Part shown: positions 11,923 through 24,800 of the stretch, one piece after another
Position numbering within the stretch: the stretch's first letter is position 1
Layout: every line of letters begins with the position of its first letter
NCBI GenBank assembly: GCA_029844215.1
Contig: CM056731.1
Location: forward strand, 80,434,992-80,498,991
From: Przewalskia tangutica
Lineage: Eukaryota > Streptophyta > Magnoliopsida > Solanales > Solanaceae
Direction: 5' to 3'
Length of the DNA: 64,000 nucleotides
The notes under the pieces: model-generated
Told to the model about the DNA's origin: nothing
The model's input: only the letters and a program-made list of their open reading frames with translations
Databases searched by the model: none
Made by a program: the position numbers and the translations under genes

Positions 11923-13060
11923 ATTATGCCTCCACGTAAGGCAACCGGGCCCGAAGGGCAAAGCGGCGGAGGCGCTAGCGAGACACCCAGTCACGAGGCT
12001 CGAGCCCGGTCTATACGAGACGGCGAGTTCTATGGCGCCCGGCCCCAGCGAGACCACAGTACCCACACGCATCCCGCGGCTGGGCGGAGAGTTAGGGTCT
12101 GAGAGATAGCCCGACTTTTGGCTAAAGTTGTGGCCCGATACGAGGAGAGGCTGGATCACGGCAGTTCCGGCTCGGCTCGGTCGCACCCGTAGTGCACCCG
12201 AGGCGAATAGTTTGAGGTGCGAGATTTCTTGAGTTGTAGCCGCGAGTTTTACGGGTCGAGGCGGAGGATGATCCGCGAGTTCATCCGTCACCGCAGAGGA
12301 TTATCGCGGGTGATCGGGCTTGGAGGCGAGGTGTGACATTCGGTTCGCATCGGTGCGTGACACATGATCGATTGGTTTGATTCATGGGAGCTTTCCGGGA
12401 GAGCATGCACCTCCAGCAGTATGGGATGAGTTTTGAGGCTTTTCTCACACACTTCTTGCCTCCGCGGATGAGGAGGCACGGTGATAGATTCTTCTTTGAG
12501 GCGGGGGCCGCGTCGAGAATACAATGTCGAGTTTGATTCTTTGGCTAGATATGTCCCGGCATTGGTAGCGGATATGGAGGATAGGGTACACCGCTACGTC
12601 AGGGCTAGATGATTATATGGCGAGTCGTATGCGGGTGTTTCTCTTCGGTAGGGTATGGACATTACCGCATGCGAGCTCATGCACTAGGATCACGAGGCGC
12701 GAGACCGCCGGGTAAGCGATATCAGCGGCGAGAAGAAGGCCAAGGCGGCCGGTTCTTTTGGTGGTCCTCGGGGTGGCATCGTGAAGTCGATTTGCACCAC
12801 GGCCGGTATGAGCGCTCTACCTCATTTGTACGGCCCGAGCGATCGGGGCGGTCGGGGCCCGGGACTTGATTTCGAGTGTAGCGAGGTGCTAACGTTCGAG
12901 TCTGCTCGGTATGCCCGTTGTGGCGAATACCATTCGGGAGTACTCGAGGAGCTTGCTATACTTGTGGCGGCCAGCGGTCACTGCGAGAGTTTGTCGGCCG
13001 GCGGCGGCGGTGGTAGGGCTCGGCCTACGAGTGCATTGCGCTTCTTCATCCCAGCGATTA
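11923..13060 (+). pseudogene. Element B gag (frameshifted)
   Basis: It begins with MPPRKA at 11923. After frame changes, retrotransposon-gag-like stretches appear near 12375-12600 (SWELSG; EAFLTHFLPPRMRR; REYNVEFDSLARYVPALV; MEDRVHRYV). A decayed zinc knuckle (ARCGEYHSG) appears near 12910-12940. Gag would form the virus-like particle. Many 1-3 base gaps break the frame; some may be consensus errors at CHG sites. Confidence 0.75.
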
Positions 13061-13179
13061 CTCGCCCGGAGGCAAGGTACACATGGACCAGCGGGTCGCG
13101 GCGGTCGTGGCGCAGTCGATTCTAGCGGTCCTCGAGAACCGCATATATGCTTTGTCGGTAAGCGGGATCGGAGGCCTCA

Positions 13180-13500
13180 CGATGTAAATCCGAGTACCTT
13201 GCTCGGTTTAGGTTTGATGTGTATGCTTTGATAGATCGGGTTCTACTCTGTCTATATATCTCCCTTGTTGCTAGTAGGATAGGGATAGAGCACGAGTCCA
13301 TAGACCACTTTCGAGGTAGCTACGCGATGGGTGATTCGGTGGTAGCTCGGCGGGTATATAGAGCTTGTCTGTGACCGTTCTGATCGTCGGACCTGGCGAC
13401 TTGATAGAGTTGGAGATGATTGACCGGCGTGATCATGGGGATGGATTGGCTAGCCTCTTGCTACGCCAATGTGAGAGAGAGAGTAATGCGGTTCCAGTTT
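13180..13500 (+). pseudogene. Element B aspartic protease region (frameshifted)
   Basis: Recognisable pieces are FDVYALID (about 13213-13236), where the active-site D is followed by a damaged Gly-Ser motif, then SLVASRIG, and VIMGMDWLASCYANV (about 13431-13475), the second conserved protease block of chromoviruses. The intervening frame is lost. Confidence 0.75.
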
Positions 13501-13649
13501 CTGAGGCCGGTTGTTGAGTGGGAGAGCGCAGTATCGCCGAGGGTAGGTTTATTTCCTACCTCAAGGCTAGGAAGATGGTGCGAGAAGGGTATATCTACCA
13601 TCGTTCGGGTGTTAAATCGAAGGCTGCGGTACGATTTCGGTCAGTTCGA

Positions 13650-14480
13650 TGGTCGTGAGTTCCCAGGCGTGTTTCGGATGACCTCCGGGTATCCCTCACG
13701 AGAGGAGATCGAGTTTTGTATAGATGTCTTTGCGGATACTCGGCTATTTCCATTCCGCCATACGAGAATGGCACTGCCGAGTTGAGAGAGTTGAAGGATC
13801 GGCTTAGGGATTTCTTTGGAGAAGGGCTTCATCGGGCCTAGTGTTTCTCCCGAGGGAAGCGGTATTGTTCGTGAAAAAGAAGGGCGGGGCCGGCTGCGTG
13901 TGTGTTGATTCTGACGGTGAACAAGGTTACCATTAAACAGATACCCCTTCCGGGATTGATGATTTGTTCGACCGGTTGCGGCGCGAGATGTTTCTCCAGA
14001 TTGATCTGCGTTCGGGCTATCATCGAGTTCGTGTCGAGAGGTGGATGTCCCAGATGCATTCGGACCGTGCGGGCATTATGAGTTGGTCATGTCTTTTGGG
14101 TTGACGATGCTCGTGGTATTCATGGATTTGATGAACCGAGTGTTCAAACCATTTTGGACACGTTTGTGATAGTGTTCATTGATGATATCTTGGTTTATTC
14201 TCGCTCGAGCGAGGAGCATGCGGGCATTTGAGGCTGTGCTATGATTCTCGGGACCAGCGATTATACGCCAAGTTTTCCAAATGTGAGTTTTGGTTGACTT
14301 GATGGCGTTTCTTGGGCATATTAGCCGGTGATGGCATTCAGTGGATCTGGCCAAGATCGAGGCGATCGAACTTGGCCTAGACCTACTACTCGGCGAGGTT
14401 CGCGATTTTAGGCCTTGCGAGGATATTATCGGCGGTTCGTGGAGAAGTTTGCTTCTATCTACGCACCATTGACTAGGTGA
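13650..14480 (+). pseudogene. Element B reverse transcriptase (frameshifted)
   Basis: Pieces in order are FPGVFRMTSGYPSREEIEF (N-terminal block), KGFIGPSVSP-like near 13820, FGLTM near 14096, DLMNRVFKPF near 14128 and the catalytic block VIVFIDDILVYSRSSEEHA (about 14167-14220, the YVDD-equivalent FIDD). The connection region (KFSKCEFW) follows near 14270. It cannot be read in one frame. Confidence 0.85.
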
Positions 14481-14960
14481 CTCGGAAAGCGGCCAAGTTT
14501 GATGGTGATGCTTGTGGCGGGGTTTCGATTCTTGAAAAGAGGCGGCGACGCCCGTTCTTACTCTTCCGGAGGTCGGATGGTTATGTCGTGTATTGTGATC
14601 GTCGGGCATCGGGTTGGGATGTGTGTTGATGCGGCATGGCGGGGTTATAGCATATGCATCGGCGGTGAAGAAACACGAGAGGAACTACCCGCTGTGATTT
14701 GGAGTTAGCGGTAGTGATTCACGCGCTTTGAAGATCGAGGCACTATTTGTATGGGGTTCACGTGGATATTTCACGGACCACAAGAGCCTCAGGTATATCT
14801 TCGGCCAGAGGAGAGTGAACTTACGGCGAGGCGGTGGTTAGAGTTGCTTAAGGATTACGATGTTGATATCTGTACCACGGGAAGGCCAATGTTGTGGCAG
14901 ATGCTCTTAGTCGTAGGTCGATGGGAGCCTATCGGATGTGCGACTAGAGAGGAGGACATG
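14480..14960 (+). pseudogene. Element B RNase H (frameshifted)
   Basis: RNase H-like pieces are the VYCDRRASGLGCVL-like stretch near 14590-14640, YPLCDLELAV-like near 14690, WRHYLYGVH near 14735 and RRWLELLKDYDVDI near 14830-14875. The last matches the RNase H of element A (RRWLGLLKDYDLSI). Frame is lost repeatedly. Confidence 0.75.
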
Positions 14961-15099
14961 GTTCGTGATTTGCATCGATTAGCGAGCCTTGGTGTCCGTT
15001 TGATTGATTACGATAGCGGTGGGGTTAGAGTTCGTGAGGTTGCGAGTCTTCCATCGTTGAGGAGGTGAAGAGCAGCGATTCGAGGATCCCGCTTTGATG

Positions 15100-16430
15100 C
15101 GATATCGTGATCTGACTCTTCGTGAGGGCAAGGGTCCTTTTGAGTAGCACTGATGGGGTGCTAAGGTTTGAGAAGCGGTATGTGTTCGGATGTTTGAGGA
15201 CTTGGCGGAGTTCTTGGGAAGCACACGGTAGCGCGTTACTCATCCACGGTCGACCAAGATGTACCACGACCTTAGATCGTGTATTGGTGGGATGGCTTGA
15301 AGAGGGGCGTTGCGAGTTCGTAGCTCGGTGCGTGTTGCGGCGGTGAAGGTAGAGCACGGAGGCACGGTGGTTTATTCTGACGATAGAGATCCCGACACGG
15401 AAGTGGGAGGTGATCAACATGGACTTCATCACGGGATTGCCTCGCACTCGGAGACATGATTCTATATGGGTTATCGTCGGCGGTGGCGAAATCAGCCCAC
15501 TTTCTTCCGTCGGGGCGACTTTTTGGTGAGGATTATGCGGACTTTACATCAGAGAGATCGTCAGTTGCATGGAGTCCTACTTGATTATATCGATGAGGAG
15601 CCCGGTTCGGCTAACACGGAGGTCTTTCGAGAGGTTTAGGGGCGCGGTGAGCACAATCTTGCATTTCATCCGCATGACAGCAGACAGGCGAGCGCACTAT
15701 CCGACTGCTTGAGGATATCTGCGAGCTGTGTTATTGACTTGATGGTAGTTGGGAGGATCATTTGCCTAGTGGAGTTCGCGTATAATAATAGCTACCACTC
15801 CGGTATTCGGATGGCGCCTTATGAGGCCTTATATGGGAGGAAGTGCAGATCGCCTATAGGTTGGTTCGATGTGGCGAGTGCGGCTAGTGGGACCAGATTG
15901 GTGCGGCGATGGATAAGGTGAAGCTTATCCGAGGCGACTATTGTGACTCGAGTCGGCGAAGTCGTATGCAGATCATCGTCGTCGGCATGCAGTTCGCGAT
16001 AGATGATTGGGTTTTCCTAAAGTGTCACCCATGAAGGGTGTGATGAGATTCGGGAAGAAGGAAACTCGGCCCAAGGTACATTGGGCGTTTGATTGTCGCG
16101 AGGTAGGCAAGGTTGCCTACGAGTTGAATCTGCCGTCCGTCTGGAGGCGATGCATCCGGTGTTTCACGTATCTATCTTTGAGGAGATGTATCGGGGATCC
16201 ATCTAGGGTGCACCGGTTGGCGATGTCGGTGTCGAGGGGTTATCGTATGAGGAGGTTCCCATAGCGATAATCGATCGTCGGTTAGGCGTCTGCGGACGAA
16301 GGGCGTGGCTTCGTCAGGTCTTGTGGCGGAACGAGCTCGGGAGGAGATGACGTGGGAAGCGGGAGGACATGAGGCGAAGTATCCTCACCTATTCCCACCT
16401 CCGGGTAATTCACTTTCCTACTTGTAAATT
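15100..16430 (+). pseudogene. Element B integrase and chromodomain-like tail (frameshifted)
   Basis: Core pieces are MDFITGLPRTRRHDSIWVIV (about 15420-15478), the conserved FAYNNSYHSGIRMAPYEAL then YGRKCRSPIGWFDV (15775-15872), and the C-terminal FPKVSPMKGVMRFGKKE (16010-16062). A tail with VRRLRTK and EEMTWEAG-type residues (16280-16420) matches the chromodomain-like end of element A. Chromodomains target insertion to methylated-histone chromatin, which fits insertion within other elements. Confidence 0.85.
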
Positions 16431-16542
16431 TCCATGATCCTTTATGCCTAAGTGTTGTTGTGTGGCCGGGTGTGGCATTTGCCAACTGTGTAAGCGTCTT
16501 CGTTATCGGTCGTGAGAAGGAACATTCGGGACGAATGTTTCT

Positions 16543-16555
16543 AAGGAGGGGAGAA
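16543..16555 (+). other. Polypurine tract of element B
   Basis: aaggaggggagaa lies immediately before the 3' LTR start TGTTATACCCCG. Confidence 0.88.
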
Positions 16556-18949
16556 TGTTATACCCCGTATTTCAGTATGTACGTGGGAGATACGTCACAA
16601 AAGTTTGGCTTTAAAGTTAGCCTTGGGCGTTTTTGTACACAACTCACTAAAAGAATCGTTTTTAAATGAAGCGTTTCCCACTTTCGTAGGAAAATTCCGG
16701 CTATGCCATTACTAATTTTGCGGATTTTTCAGAGGCGAAACATTTTGGACCAACGGGAGGGCGACACTTGGCACCCTCCCATTGATGGACTTGAATCGTC
16801 CATTGGACGAGATTGGAGAGGTGGAGCACGTTTTTTGTGCCTTGTGCACAAGTCAAGGAGTTGGTAGGATCTTTGTGTGGAGTAAATCTCCACCCTACAC
16901 TTGCCTTGCACTTGTCTTAATCTTGGCCATTGGTTGGCCACTTCTTGACCTATAAATACCCCCCTTAAGATGAAGAGTTCTTCATCCACAAATCTTCCAA
17001 GTCTTGAAAAATCCTCCCTCTCCCTTTGTGAGCTTTTAGTCCAACACCCCTTCCCTCCTTGTGAGTTTGGCGAGGCCTAACCCCCTAGCCTAGCCGAAAT
17101 CTACCCCCTCCTTGGTAGAAAAGTTGTCTTCTAGTATCGTTATAATGCCCAAAATACCCTAGCCCAAATCCCTTAGTCTTTGGTAGAAGTTGTGAAGAAC
17201 TTCTAAGGTTTCTTGGAGCTACCGGGGCGTACAACTTAGGAGCTAAACCTTGCTCAGGCGCGACTTTATCTAGGATATTCTTGGGCTTACCGAGGTAAGA
17301 ATCCTAACCTCTTTTGAATTAGAGAATACTTCTTTGTTGTAGTATAAGGATAAGTATAAATACTTAGAAGAATATCACGAGAAAAGAATTGAACTATTAC
17401 CACAGTGAAGGTTTTAAAGAAGAATAATCACCTGTGTACTCACATAGAATTTGTTTTCACTGATGAGACTTAAATAGCTCACCGGGTAGGGTTGTGCTGC
17501 CCGACTTTCCGTAGAATTGTGAACCCTCTGTTTAGAATGACCCTCAGAGTAGTCTTTGATAGATATCTGTGACTATTATAGGCTGACTCTCTGCGCGCGA
17601 CATATTCAACTTGGCAGGTGGTTTTCGCTGAGAAGGTATGTGATTCTTCCTAAAGCATGATATTTTACAATATATAGTACGGTAGACGTACATGTGTTAA
17701 CTGAATAATACTTATGGCAATGCCTCACGGCTTAAGCCTGAATAATACTTACGGCAATGCCTCACGGCTTAAGCCTGAATAACAAAGAACTGAAAACATT
17801 TCAAAAGAATACTGAATCATTTTTAAAACAAAGGCTTAAGAGTTATGCTAGCTTTATGGGAAGTTAGGTATAACAACTTAAGAATGATAAAAAGGAACTG
17901 TTTACTTGTTTGTTTATAAAAGCCTTGTATTGATCTCTGTTAAGTGTAGTAAGATTGTTTGATAAGTAGACATATCATGATGCTACCTGTGTTAGTGTCT
18001 TGTAATCTTTGTGTAAGTGCGTTCTTGCTTTGCTTACGTTGCTAACAGTAAGTCCGTTGTCTTTATTCTTGTATCACCTACCCGGACTATTATCACAGGG
18101 CTTGCCCGCGATCTTGGTCTATCGGCCTATGCGGTCTGTGAGACTATGCGGGCAGCGGTATGCTCGGGATTGATCATTCAGGCGTCTAGCACGACGCGAG
18201 GGATTCCACGCGATGCTGTGAGACTACGCGGTCTTTTGAGACTATGCGGTGCGGGAGCCTAGGCGGATCGCGGGGTTAGCTGCCCCGTCGCGAGGGCTAC
18301 CTCATGCGGGTCTACGTGTGACTATGCGGCTGCGAAAGTCGGGACTAGGCACGCGAGAATGATACTATGGGCGATTGGCCTTGCCCGATCATTCGCGGCC
18401 TAGAATAGACTTTATTCTGATCTTTCCATTTCCGTTGTTGTTTGTGATGTGGCACTATGTGCAATTGAACCGATTGTATTTGTGAAAAGGTTTTAAATAC
18501 TTTGATTTCATTTGATTCCTTATAGTTTCACATACTTGGTACTGTTGTCTTGACCTCCTTGGCTGCGTTCAATCTGCAGTAAGAAGCGGTGCTAGATCCA
18601 CATCCTTAGGATCTTTGCGTTGGTGTCGAGCTCCATCTTCTAGGAGGCTCTACTTTTGGGTATGATCTCCTGTATTGTAGATAGTTTTGTCTGATCGAGG
18701 TATGGCGGGCCCTGTCCCGCCATAGTTGTTTACTTCCTTAAGTGCGTAGTACTATTATGCAGTTGGGATGAATCGCAAAACTTGAGTTATTTATATTATC
18801 CGAAAGGCAAGCTTTTCATCGATAAAGCGTATGTCTTATTTTATAAACTGTTTCTTGTCTTGTTTTATATTCCGCTGGTTACTCTGATGTATGACTACTT
18901 GGGTGCCCCGGTAAGGCACCAGTCACGGGCCCCGGAACGGGTCGTGACA
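16556..18949 (+). mobile_element. Element B, 3' LTR
   Basis: This is a full-length partner of 9333-11717 (2394 against 2385 bp), with the same TG...CA termini and a TATA-like tataaatacc at 16951. It ends at 18949 with GTCGTGACA, after which element A integrase sequence resumes. Confidence 0.93.
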
Positions 18950-19587
18950 GATCCTTTACCTTAGGAACACATAACCTACCCTTATACCGAAGGGTTCCGT
19001 CATTATCTCCCAATGTAAACTGTGAAGGTTTTCCCTGTTGTATCCTCTCCCGAAATCCAACAAACTTCGTATCCTCAAACTGACTTTCTTTTATTTATGA
19101 AGCTAAGGCAGACTGCGAGGTATCATGTACCACCACCCTACCTTCCCCGATCTCAGTTAAGCTAACCCCGAGGTTTCCCAATCTTTGTACCTCACGAACA
19201 ATACCCCTCTTTGGTATTGCCAAATGGGCCAGCGCCCATTGATCTCATATTGAGTCGTCGGCCACCACGTTAGCTTTCCTGGGATGGTAAAGAATACTAA
19301 GGTCATAATCCTTAAGCAACCCTAACCATCTTCTTTGCCGAGATTCAAATCCTTCTGCGTGGTTATGTCTGCAAACTCTTATGATCGTAAATATGTCCAC
19401 ATGCACACCATACAAATAATGTCTCCATATTCGTAAGGCAAACACCACCACGATTAATTCCAAGTCATGAGTTGGGTAATTCTTCTCATGTATCTTGATT
19501 GTCTAGATGCATACGCAATAACCTTTCCAAGCGCATCAAGACATATCCTAACCCAACTCTAGAGGCATCATGATAGGCGTGAACCCT
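18950..19587 (-). pseudogene. Element A RNase H and integrase N-terminal part
   Basis: A 72-codon minus frame (19245-19463) holds the RNase H C-terminal block VVFALRIWRHYLYGVHVDIF and RRWLGLLKDYDLSILYHPRK plus ANVVADDSI. Downstream towards 18950 lies the integrase N-terminal region up to the B insertion. A frameshift separates this from the RT above 19588. Confidence 0.82.
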
Positions 19588-20470
19588 TCATCCCGATAGT
19601 AAGGTTAGGGTAGTGCGATGAGTCAACAATTCCTTTAGTTTCTGAAAACTTGCTTCACATGTTTCTGACCACTGGTACTTAACCGCTTTTTGAGTCAACC
19701 GGGTCAAAGGAGCAGCAAGACTAGAAAAACCTTTTACGAATCTTCTATAATACCCAGCCAAACCCAAGAAACTTCTAACCTCTGCCGGGTGGTCGGTTTG
19801 GCGATTCTTCTTCACTTCTATCTTACGGGTCTACCATAATTCCATCCCTTGACCTGACATGGACCAAAAAGACTACCTTTTTCAATCAAAATTCACACTT
19901 TGAAAATTTAGCATATAGTTTCTCATGTTTCAAGACTTGAAGCACTACCCTCAAAAGCTCTTCATGTTCTTCAACACTCTTACTGTAGATTAGGATATCA
20001 TCTATGAACACAATCACGAATAAATCTAGGAATGGTTTGAAGATTTTGTTCATTAAATCCATAAAAGTTGTTGGGGCATTGGTTAACCCAAAAGACATGA
20101 CCAAGAACTCATAATGGCCGTATCGGGTTCTAAAGGTTGTTTTGGATATATCATCTGGATTTATTTTGGTGATGATATCGACGGAGATCAATCTTGGAAA
20201 AATAGCTAGCTCACGAAGTTGGTCAAAAAATCATCGATTCTTGGTAATGGGTATCGGTTCTTGATCGTGACCTTATTGAGTGCGATAATCGATGCACATT
20301 CGAGCGATCCGTCTTTCTTTTTCACAAACAGGTGGTGCACTGAGGGAAACACTAGGCCTTATAAAGCCTTTATCCAGAAGATCTTTCAATTGTTCTTTTA
20401 ACTCCCTCAATTCAGCTGGGGCCATTCGATATGGAGGAATAGAAATGGGTCTTGTACCCGGAATTAACTC
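19588..20470 (-). pseudogene. Element A reverse transcriptase
   Basis: Two minus frames carry the RT. The segment 19886-20191 has TFRTRYGHYEFLVMSFGLTN, APTTFMDLMNKIFKPF and the catalytic VIVFIDDILIYSKSVEEHEE. The segment 19588-19815 has the connection region (DHPAEVRSFLGLAGYYRRFV). The N-terminal part (FPEDLPSLPPDREVEFAIEL, PYRMAPAELRELK) lies in the 20273-20875 frame. It is only a few shifts from intact, in contrast to element B. Confidence 0.9.
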
Positions 20471-20875
20471 TATAGCAAACTCCACTTCTCGATCCGGAGG
20501 AAGACTTGGAAGATCTTCAGGAAAAACCTCCGGAAAATTTCGGACAATAGGGACATCATTCACTGCTGGGGAATCTTTTTGGGTATCCACTATATTAGCC
20601 AGATATGCGTAATCCACTCTGTGACTTCTCAATAACTTTTGAGCCCCAAGGTAGGAAATAAACTGACCTGAGGATATTCCAATCCTACCCCTTATAACAA
20701 CTTCTGGTTCTCCGGGAAAAGTTAATCTCACTATCTTTCGCCGACAATCTAACATGGCATAACATTCCGACAACCAATCCATACCCAAAATGACGTCGAA
20801 GTCTACCATATCATGTAGTACTAGGTTCACCATTGTTCCCCTGTCATTCACTTCTAATGGGAAATTATTTACCAC
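20273..20875 (-). pseudogene. Element A protease and RT N-terminus (open 200-codon frame)
   Basis: An uninterrupted frame has the protease second block (DFDVILGMDWLSECYAMLDC) around residues 27-47, then the linker, then the RT start (NFPEVFPEDLPSLPPDREVE, DLLDKGFIRPSVS). It ends at MCIDYRTQ, where the expected CIDYRQLN motif is broken. The active-site region upstream (FVLYDPGSIFSYVS, 20950-21030) is in the adjacent frame and reads DPGS rather than D(T/S)G(A/S). Confidence 0.85.
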
Positions 20876-21069
20876 CCGAGAGGCCCAAATTGAGGCCCTG
20901 CGGTGTCATAACCTCAAAAGGTTCACTTAAATAAGAAGGTTCTACGTGTAAATTCTTAGCAAAGCCCATTGACACATATGAAAATATAGAGCCGGGATCG
21001 TATAATACAAATGCAGGAATACTCGAGACTAGCAAAATACATGTGACCACCGCATTAGATGCTTCTGCC

Positions 21070-21801
21070 TCATTCCTGCAGGGCAAAGCGTGGCCGATTA
21101 GAATTGTTGGGTTGTTGACCTCCCTGACTCTGGCGGGGTTGGTTTCCCTGATTTCCCCTGTAGACAGTTGTGGTTGCTTCTGACCTCCCCTGAATAGATT
21201 GAGTTTGGGTCCTCTTCTTGCAATCTCTGGCATAGTGGCCTGACTCTCCAGATGTATAACATGTCTTCGTTAAGAGCCGACATTCTCCATTGTGTTTCCT
21301 TTGACAAATCTTACAAATCGGTTTGTCACCTCCTGTGTTAGGGTTGGTGGCCTTGTCCTTGCTACCTTGGTAATTAGACCAATTGTGCCCCTTAGGCTTG
21401 AAATAAGACTGGCCCACAGATTGGTTCGGTCCTGAAGATCCCTTACTAAACTCGCTTACGATTTTGACTCGTTAAATGATCACGGCGTCCGAAATCTCTT
21501 CTGCGAATATTCTCTTTTTGCTTTAGCGAAACCTTCTACCCTCATTGTCATACCAACGATCTGAAGGTATGCCCGATAATGGGCTAATGCCACTACCTTC
21601 TCTTCCAAGTTTGGGTTTAAACACTTAACAACTCTTTTGACCTTCTCCCTTTCTGTAGGAATAATATGTGCGTTGTATGCTGACAATCGGATGAATTTGG
21701 TATTGTATTCTATCACATTGCGGTCTCCTTGTTTCAACAGTTCAAACTCACGTCTGAGCGCATCTTTTCGGGAGTTAGGCATGTACTTTTCACTGAATGC
21801 G
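21070..21801 (-). pseudogene. Element A gag C-terminal half with CCHC knuckle
   Basis: The frame 21480-21782 (MPNSRKDALRREFELLKQGD, YNTKFIRLSAYNAHI) is the retrotransposon gag domain. The frame 21070-21417 holds the nucleocapsid knuckle CYTSGESGHYARDC, in which the second Cys of CX2CX4HX4C has become Ser. Gag is cut at 21801 by element C. The expected N-terminal half is not recognisable on the far side (31501-32034). Confidence 0.85.
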
Positions 21802-24800
21802 TGTCACGACCCGTTCCGGGGCCCGTGACCGGTGCCTTACCCCGGGCACCCAAGTAGACATACATCAGAGTAATCAGCGGAACATAAAGACAATACATGA
21901 AACCAGTGTAATAAGACAGTGAAATAAGAAGACAGGCTAACCAAAAATGGTTACCTTCAGTATATATATAAATAGCAACTTTTTCAACATGAACAGTTTA
22001 ATCCTTTTTACAAACCACGCTTACAACGATTACTCAGACCTCTAAGAATGATACGACAACAATGGCGGGACGGGGCCGCCAAACCCACGAATGTAAACAC
22101 TTACGGCGACGGGGACTATACGTGATAAGCCTCGGAGAAAGCGGAGCTTCCCAAACGCCGTGACCACGAGCTAGGATCAACGATGGTGTACCTCAACTGC
22201 GGCATGAACGCAGCCCCGAAGGAGGTCGATAACAGTGCAGTATGTGGCGAAAATACATCACGTAAATGAAATCATAGCGATCATATAAAGCGGGAGACAT
22301 GTATGATAACCAAACTACGCTTTACAACAAAGCGATCATGTCAAGTTAGGGACTCACGCCTCAAGTCATCACTCAAGTATAACAATGGGTCTCGGGCCCA
22401 CAACATCAATCATGCGTGGAATACCTTCCTCACCGCTGGCGATGCATGATATAAAAGCACCAAGGAAACACATGAACACGGTCCCACTGTGTCATAATAA
22501 AATCAGACGGGGTAAGTGCGAAGGCATAGCCGACTACTAAAAACCCACGGTACCAACAAGGTCATGAATCAGATCATAAGATCTCGCGAGACCGTCACAT
22601 GATCAAAGCCGCCACTTGCCCGCGCGATATCGATGTCGCGTCTAACCTCGAACTCCCGACTCCGCGCGTAGGCCAATCTCATCGGCCCGCATGAGGTATT
22701 CCGCGCATCGAGGTAGCTACTCCGGCATCGCCCCGGACTTCGCGATCCGCGTGGCCACATGGACCGCATGCCCATAAAGGACGCACACTAACCTGGAACT
22801 CTCGTAGCTCCGCATAGGCCCTCGGGACCTGCATGAGGTATTCTCGAATCATAGGTCCATCGACCCGCCTGAGTCTACCCCGCATCGGAGGGCAGCTTAA
22901 CCCCCGGAATCATCTCAAGAGATGAATGCCACAATACTATCATAACGACTGATAGTTAATAAGCACAATCAAGGGAAACCCCTTCACACAAACATCACAA
23001 GATACTAACACACGTAGCATCCCAACACGTTTACTTATCAACGCAATCAAGAAAGTATTACAAGGCTATCACAACCAATACAATCAAGTTGTTCACACAA
23101 GGTACCTTCTACTATATGATTAACAAAATCGGGTTTTTATCCCCAAAGTACTTCATACATTAACTCTTTAAAAGATACGCTACTTTCACAATGTCACACA
23201 ATACCCGTAGTATAAAATAGAGTGACTATCCTTTTAAAGTAAATCAATTACTTCTCTTTGTAAAATCAAGTAGCAACATTCTTTTCCAATGATCAAGTTT
23301 GCCTAATTTCCAATGTTCAAGTTTCTCATTTTAGAAAGGTTTCGTAGTTCATAGTCTTATTCATTTGAGAATATAATTCTCCTTAAAACTATCTGAGAAA
23401 CATAAGTCTTATATGTGAGTAGGATATTCTTGTTTATAACAATCTTATTACAATGACCATGATCTAGGAAATATCATTTTGTCTCATCTTAGCTTCATGC
23501 AGATGGAAGTTTCTACGGTTTTAATAATACTTAATTAGTCAAAACATTTCCTTTTATTAACGCTGCAGTTGGTTTGTCGATACACATTCGATTTCGAAAT
23601 CAAGAAACATTCTTAAGCCGTTATACCTAACTTCCCATAAAGCTAGTATAACTCTTAAGTTTTTCAAAACCAAGTATTACTTCTTCTTTCAAAATGATTC
23701 AAAAATCTTTTGAAATACTTCAAGTTCTTTATTAACGCATAACAAGCCGCTTATAGTTCAAATCAAGACTTTTAAAAACCACGTGTATTTTCTTACCAAC
23801 ATAAAGTCGTTATAACCAACTTCCCATAAAGTCGTTATAACACTTTATGTTTTAAACCAATCACATACATTTAGCACATGAACGTCTACCGTACTACATA
23901 GTTCACACATATCATGCTAGAAGAGATAGGAAGAGGTTCACATACCGCGACGATTATCGACTAATAGCAAAACGCCCAAGTACCTCAAACCGCGGCTACT
24001 CCCTAAGCCAAGTAGATCGCGCCACGCATAGTACTTCCACCTATAAGGCCACAAGGCGCTTATTAACATAAGGTCTCTTCAGAGAACATTCTACGTAAAA
24101 ATTCGCAAAGATTCTCCCCGCAACAACAGAAATCTCCTCCTCTATCGAGGCCGGCTACCAAGCCAACGGGGTTATACATCTAACCCTAACGGTACAATTC
24201 TACTCCACGGTACTACTTCACAAGTCTCTGTGTCACCTAAGTAATTACGGTAAGAATCTTCTTTAAATACAGCTTAAGTCGCAAGACATTGCCGTAAGTA
24301 TTATTCAGCTTAAGTCAAAAGACATTGCCAATAACTACGTTGATTCTATATATAGTATACTTCAACTATATATTCTAACAATATGAAATTTCCAATTACA
24401 ATAGAGGACAAGATATTTACCTCAATAAGCCCATAATTATCCAAGTAAAAAAGTCGATCCTGGGCAATCGTTTAGCTCCAACTCCGAGCGCTCCAACCCG
24501 CTCCAAACTACCCTTAGAAGTTCTAACCAACTTCTACAAACTACTCCAACTAACCATGGAGATTTTCCTTAGGGTTTCGTTTAGAGGCTAAAGGGACGTA
24601 TAATAGTATTTTCCGGCTTTTCAGATAGAGGTACTTTGGAAATACTACAAGGTATTTGGGCTAAAGTATTTGGGTATAATAACAATACTTGAAGAGTATT
24701 TCTCTACCAAGGGGGGTAGTATTTCGACTAGCACAACTAGGCTAGGGGGGGGTTGCTCTCGGCCAAAAGGCCACTCAAAGGGGGAGGGGGGAGTTGGACG

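Larger units (their letters stand above)
9333..18949 (+). mobile_element. Element B: Ty3/gypsy chromovirus (Tekay/Del-like), plus strand, inserted in A
   Basis: LTRs at 9333-11717 and 16556-18949 start TGTTATACC and end GTCGTGACA. A primer site lies at 11722 and a polypurine tract at 16543. The flanks are agatc before and gatcc after, so GATC is a 4-bp shared target sequence. The 4.8 kb internal region contains gag, protease, RT, RNase H, integrase and a chromodomain-like tail in order but in constantly changing frames. The flanking integrase of element A confirms the nested position. The LTR family is the same as element C in the opposite orientation. Confidence 0.92.

Noticed and set aside
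12609..13231. GC-rich plus-strand frames of 86-114 codons in element B
   Set aside because: Off-frame readings of gag; real gag motifs lie in changing frames around them.
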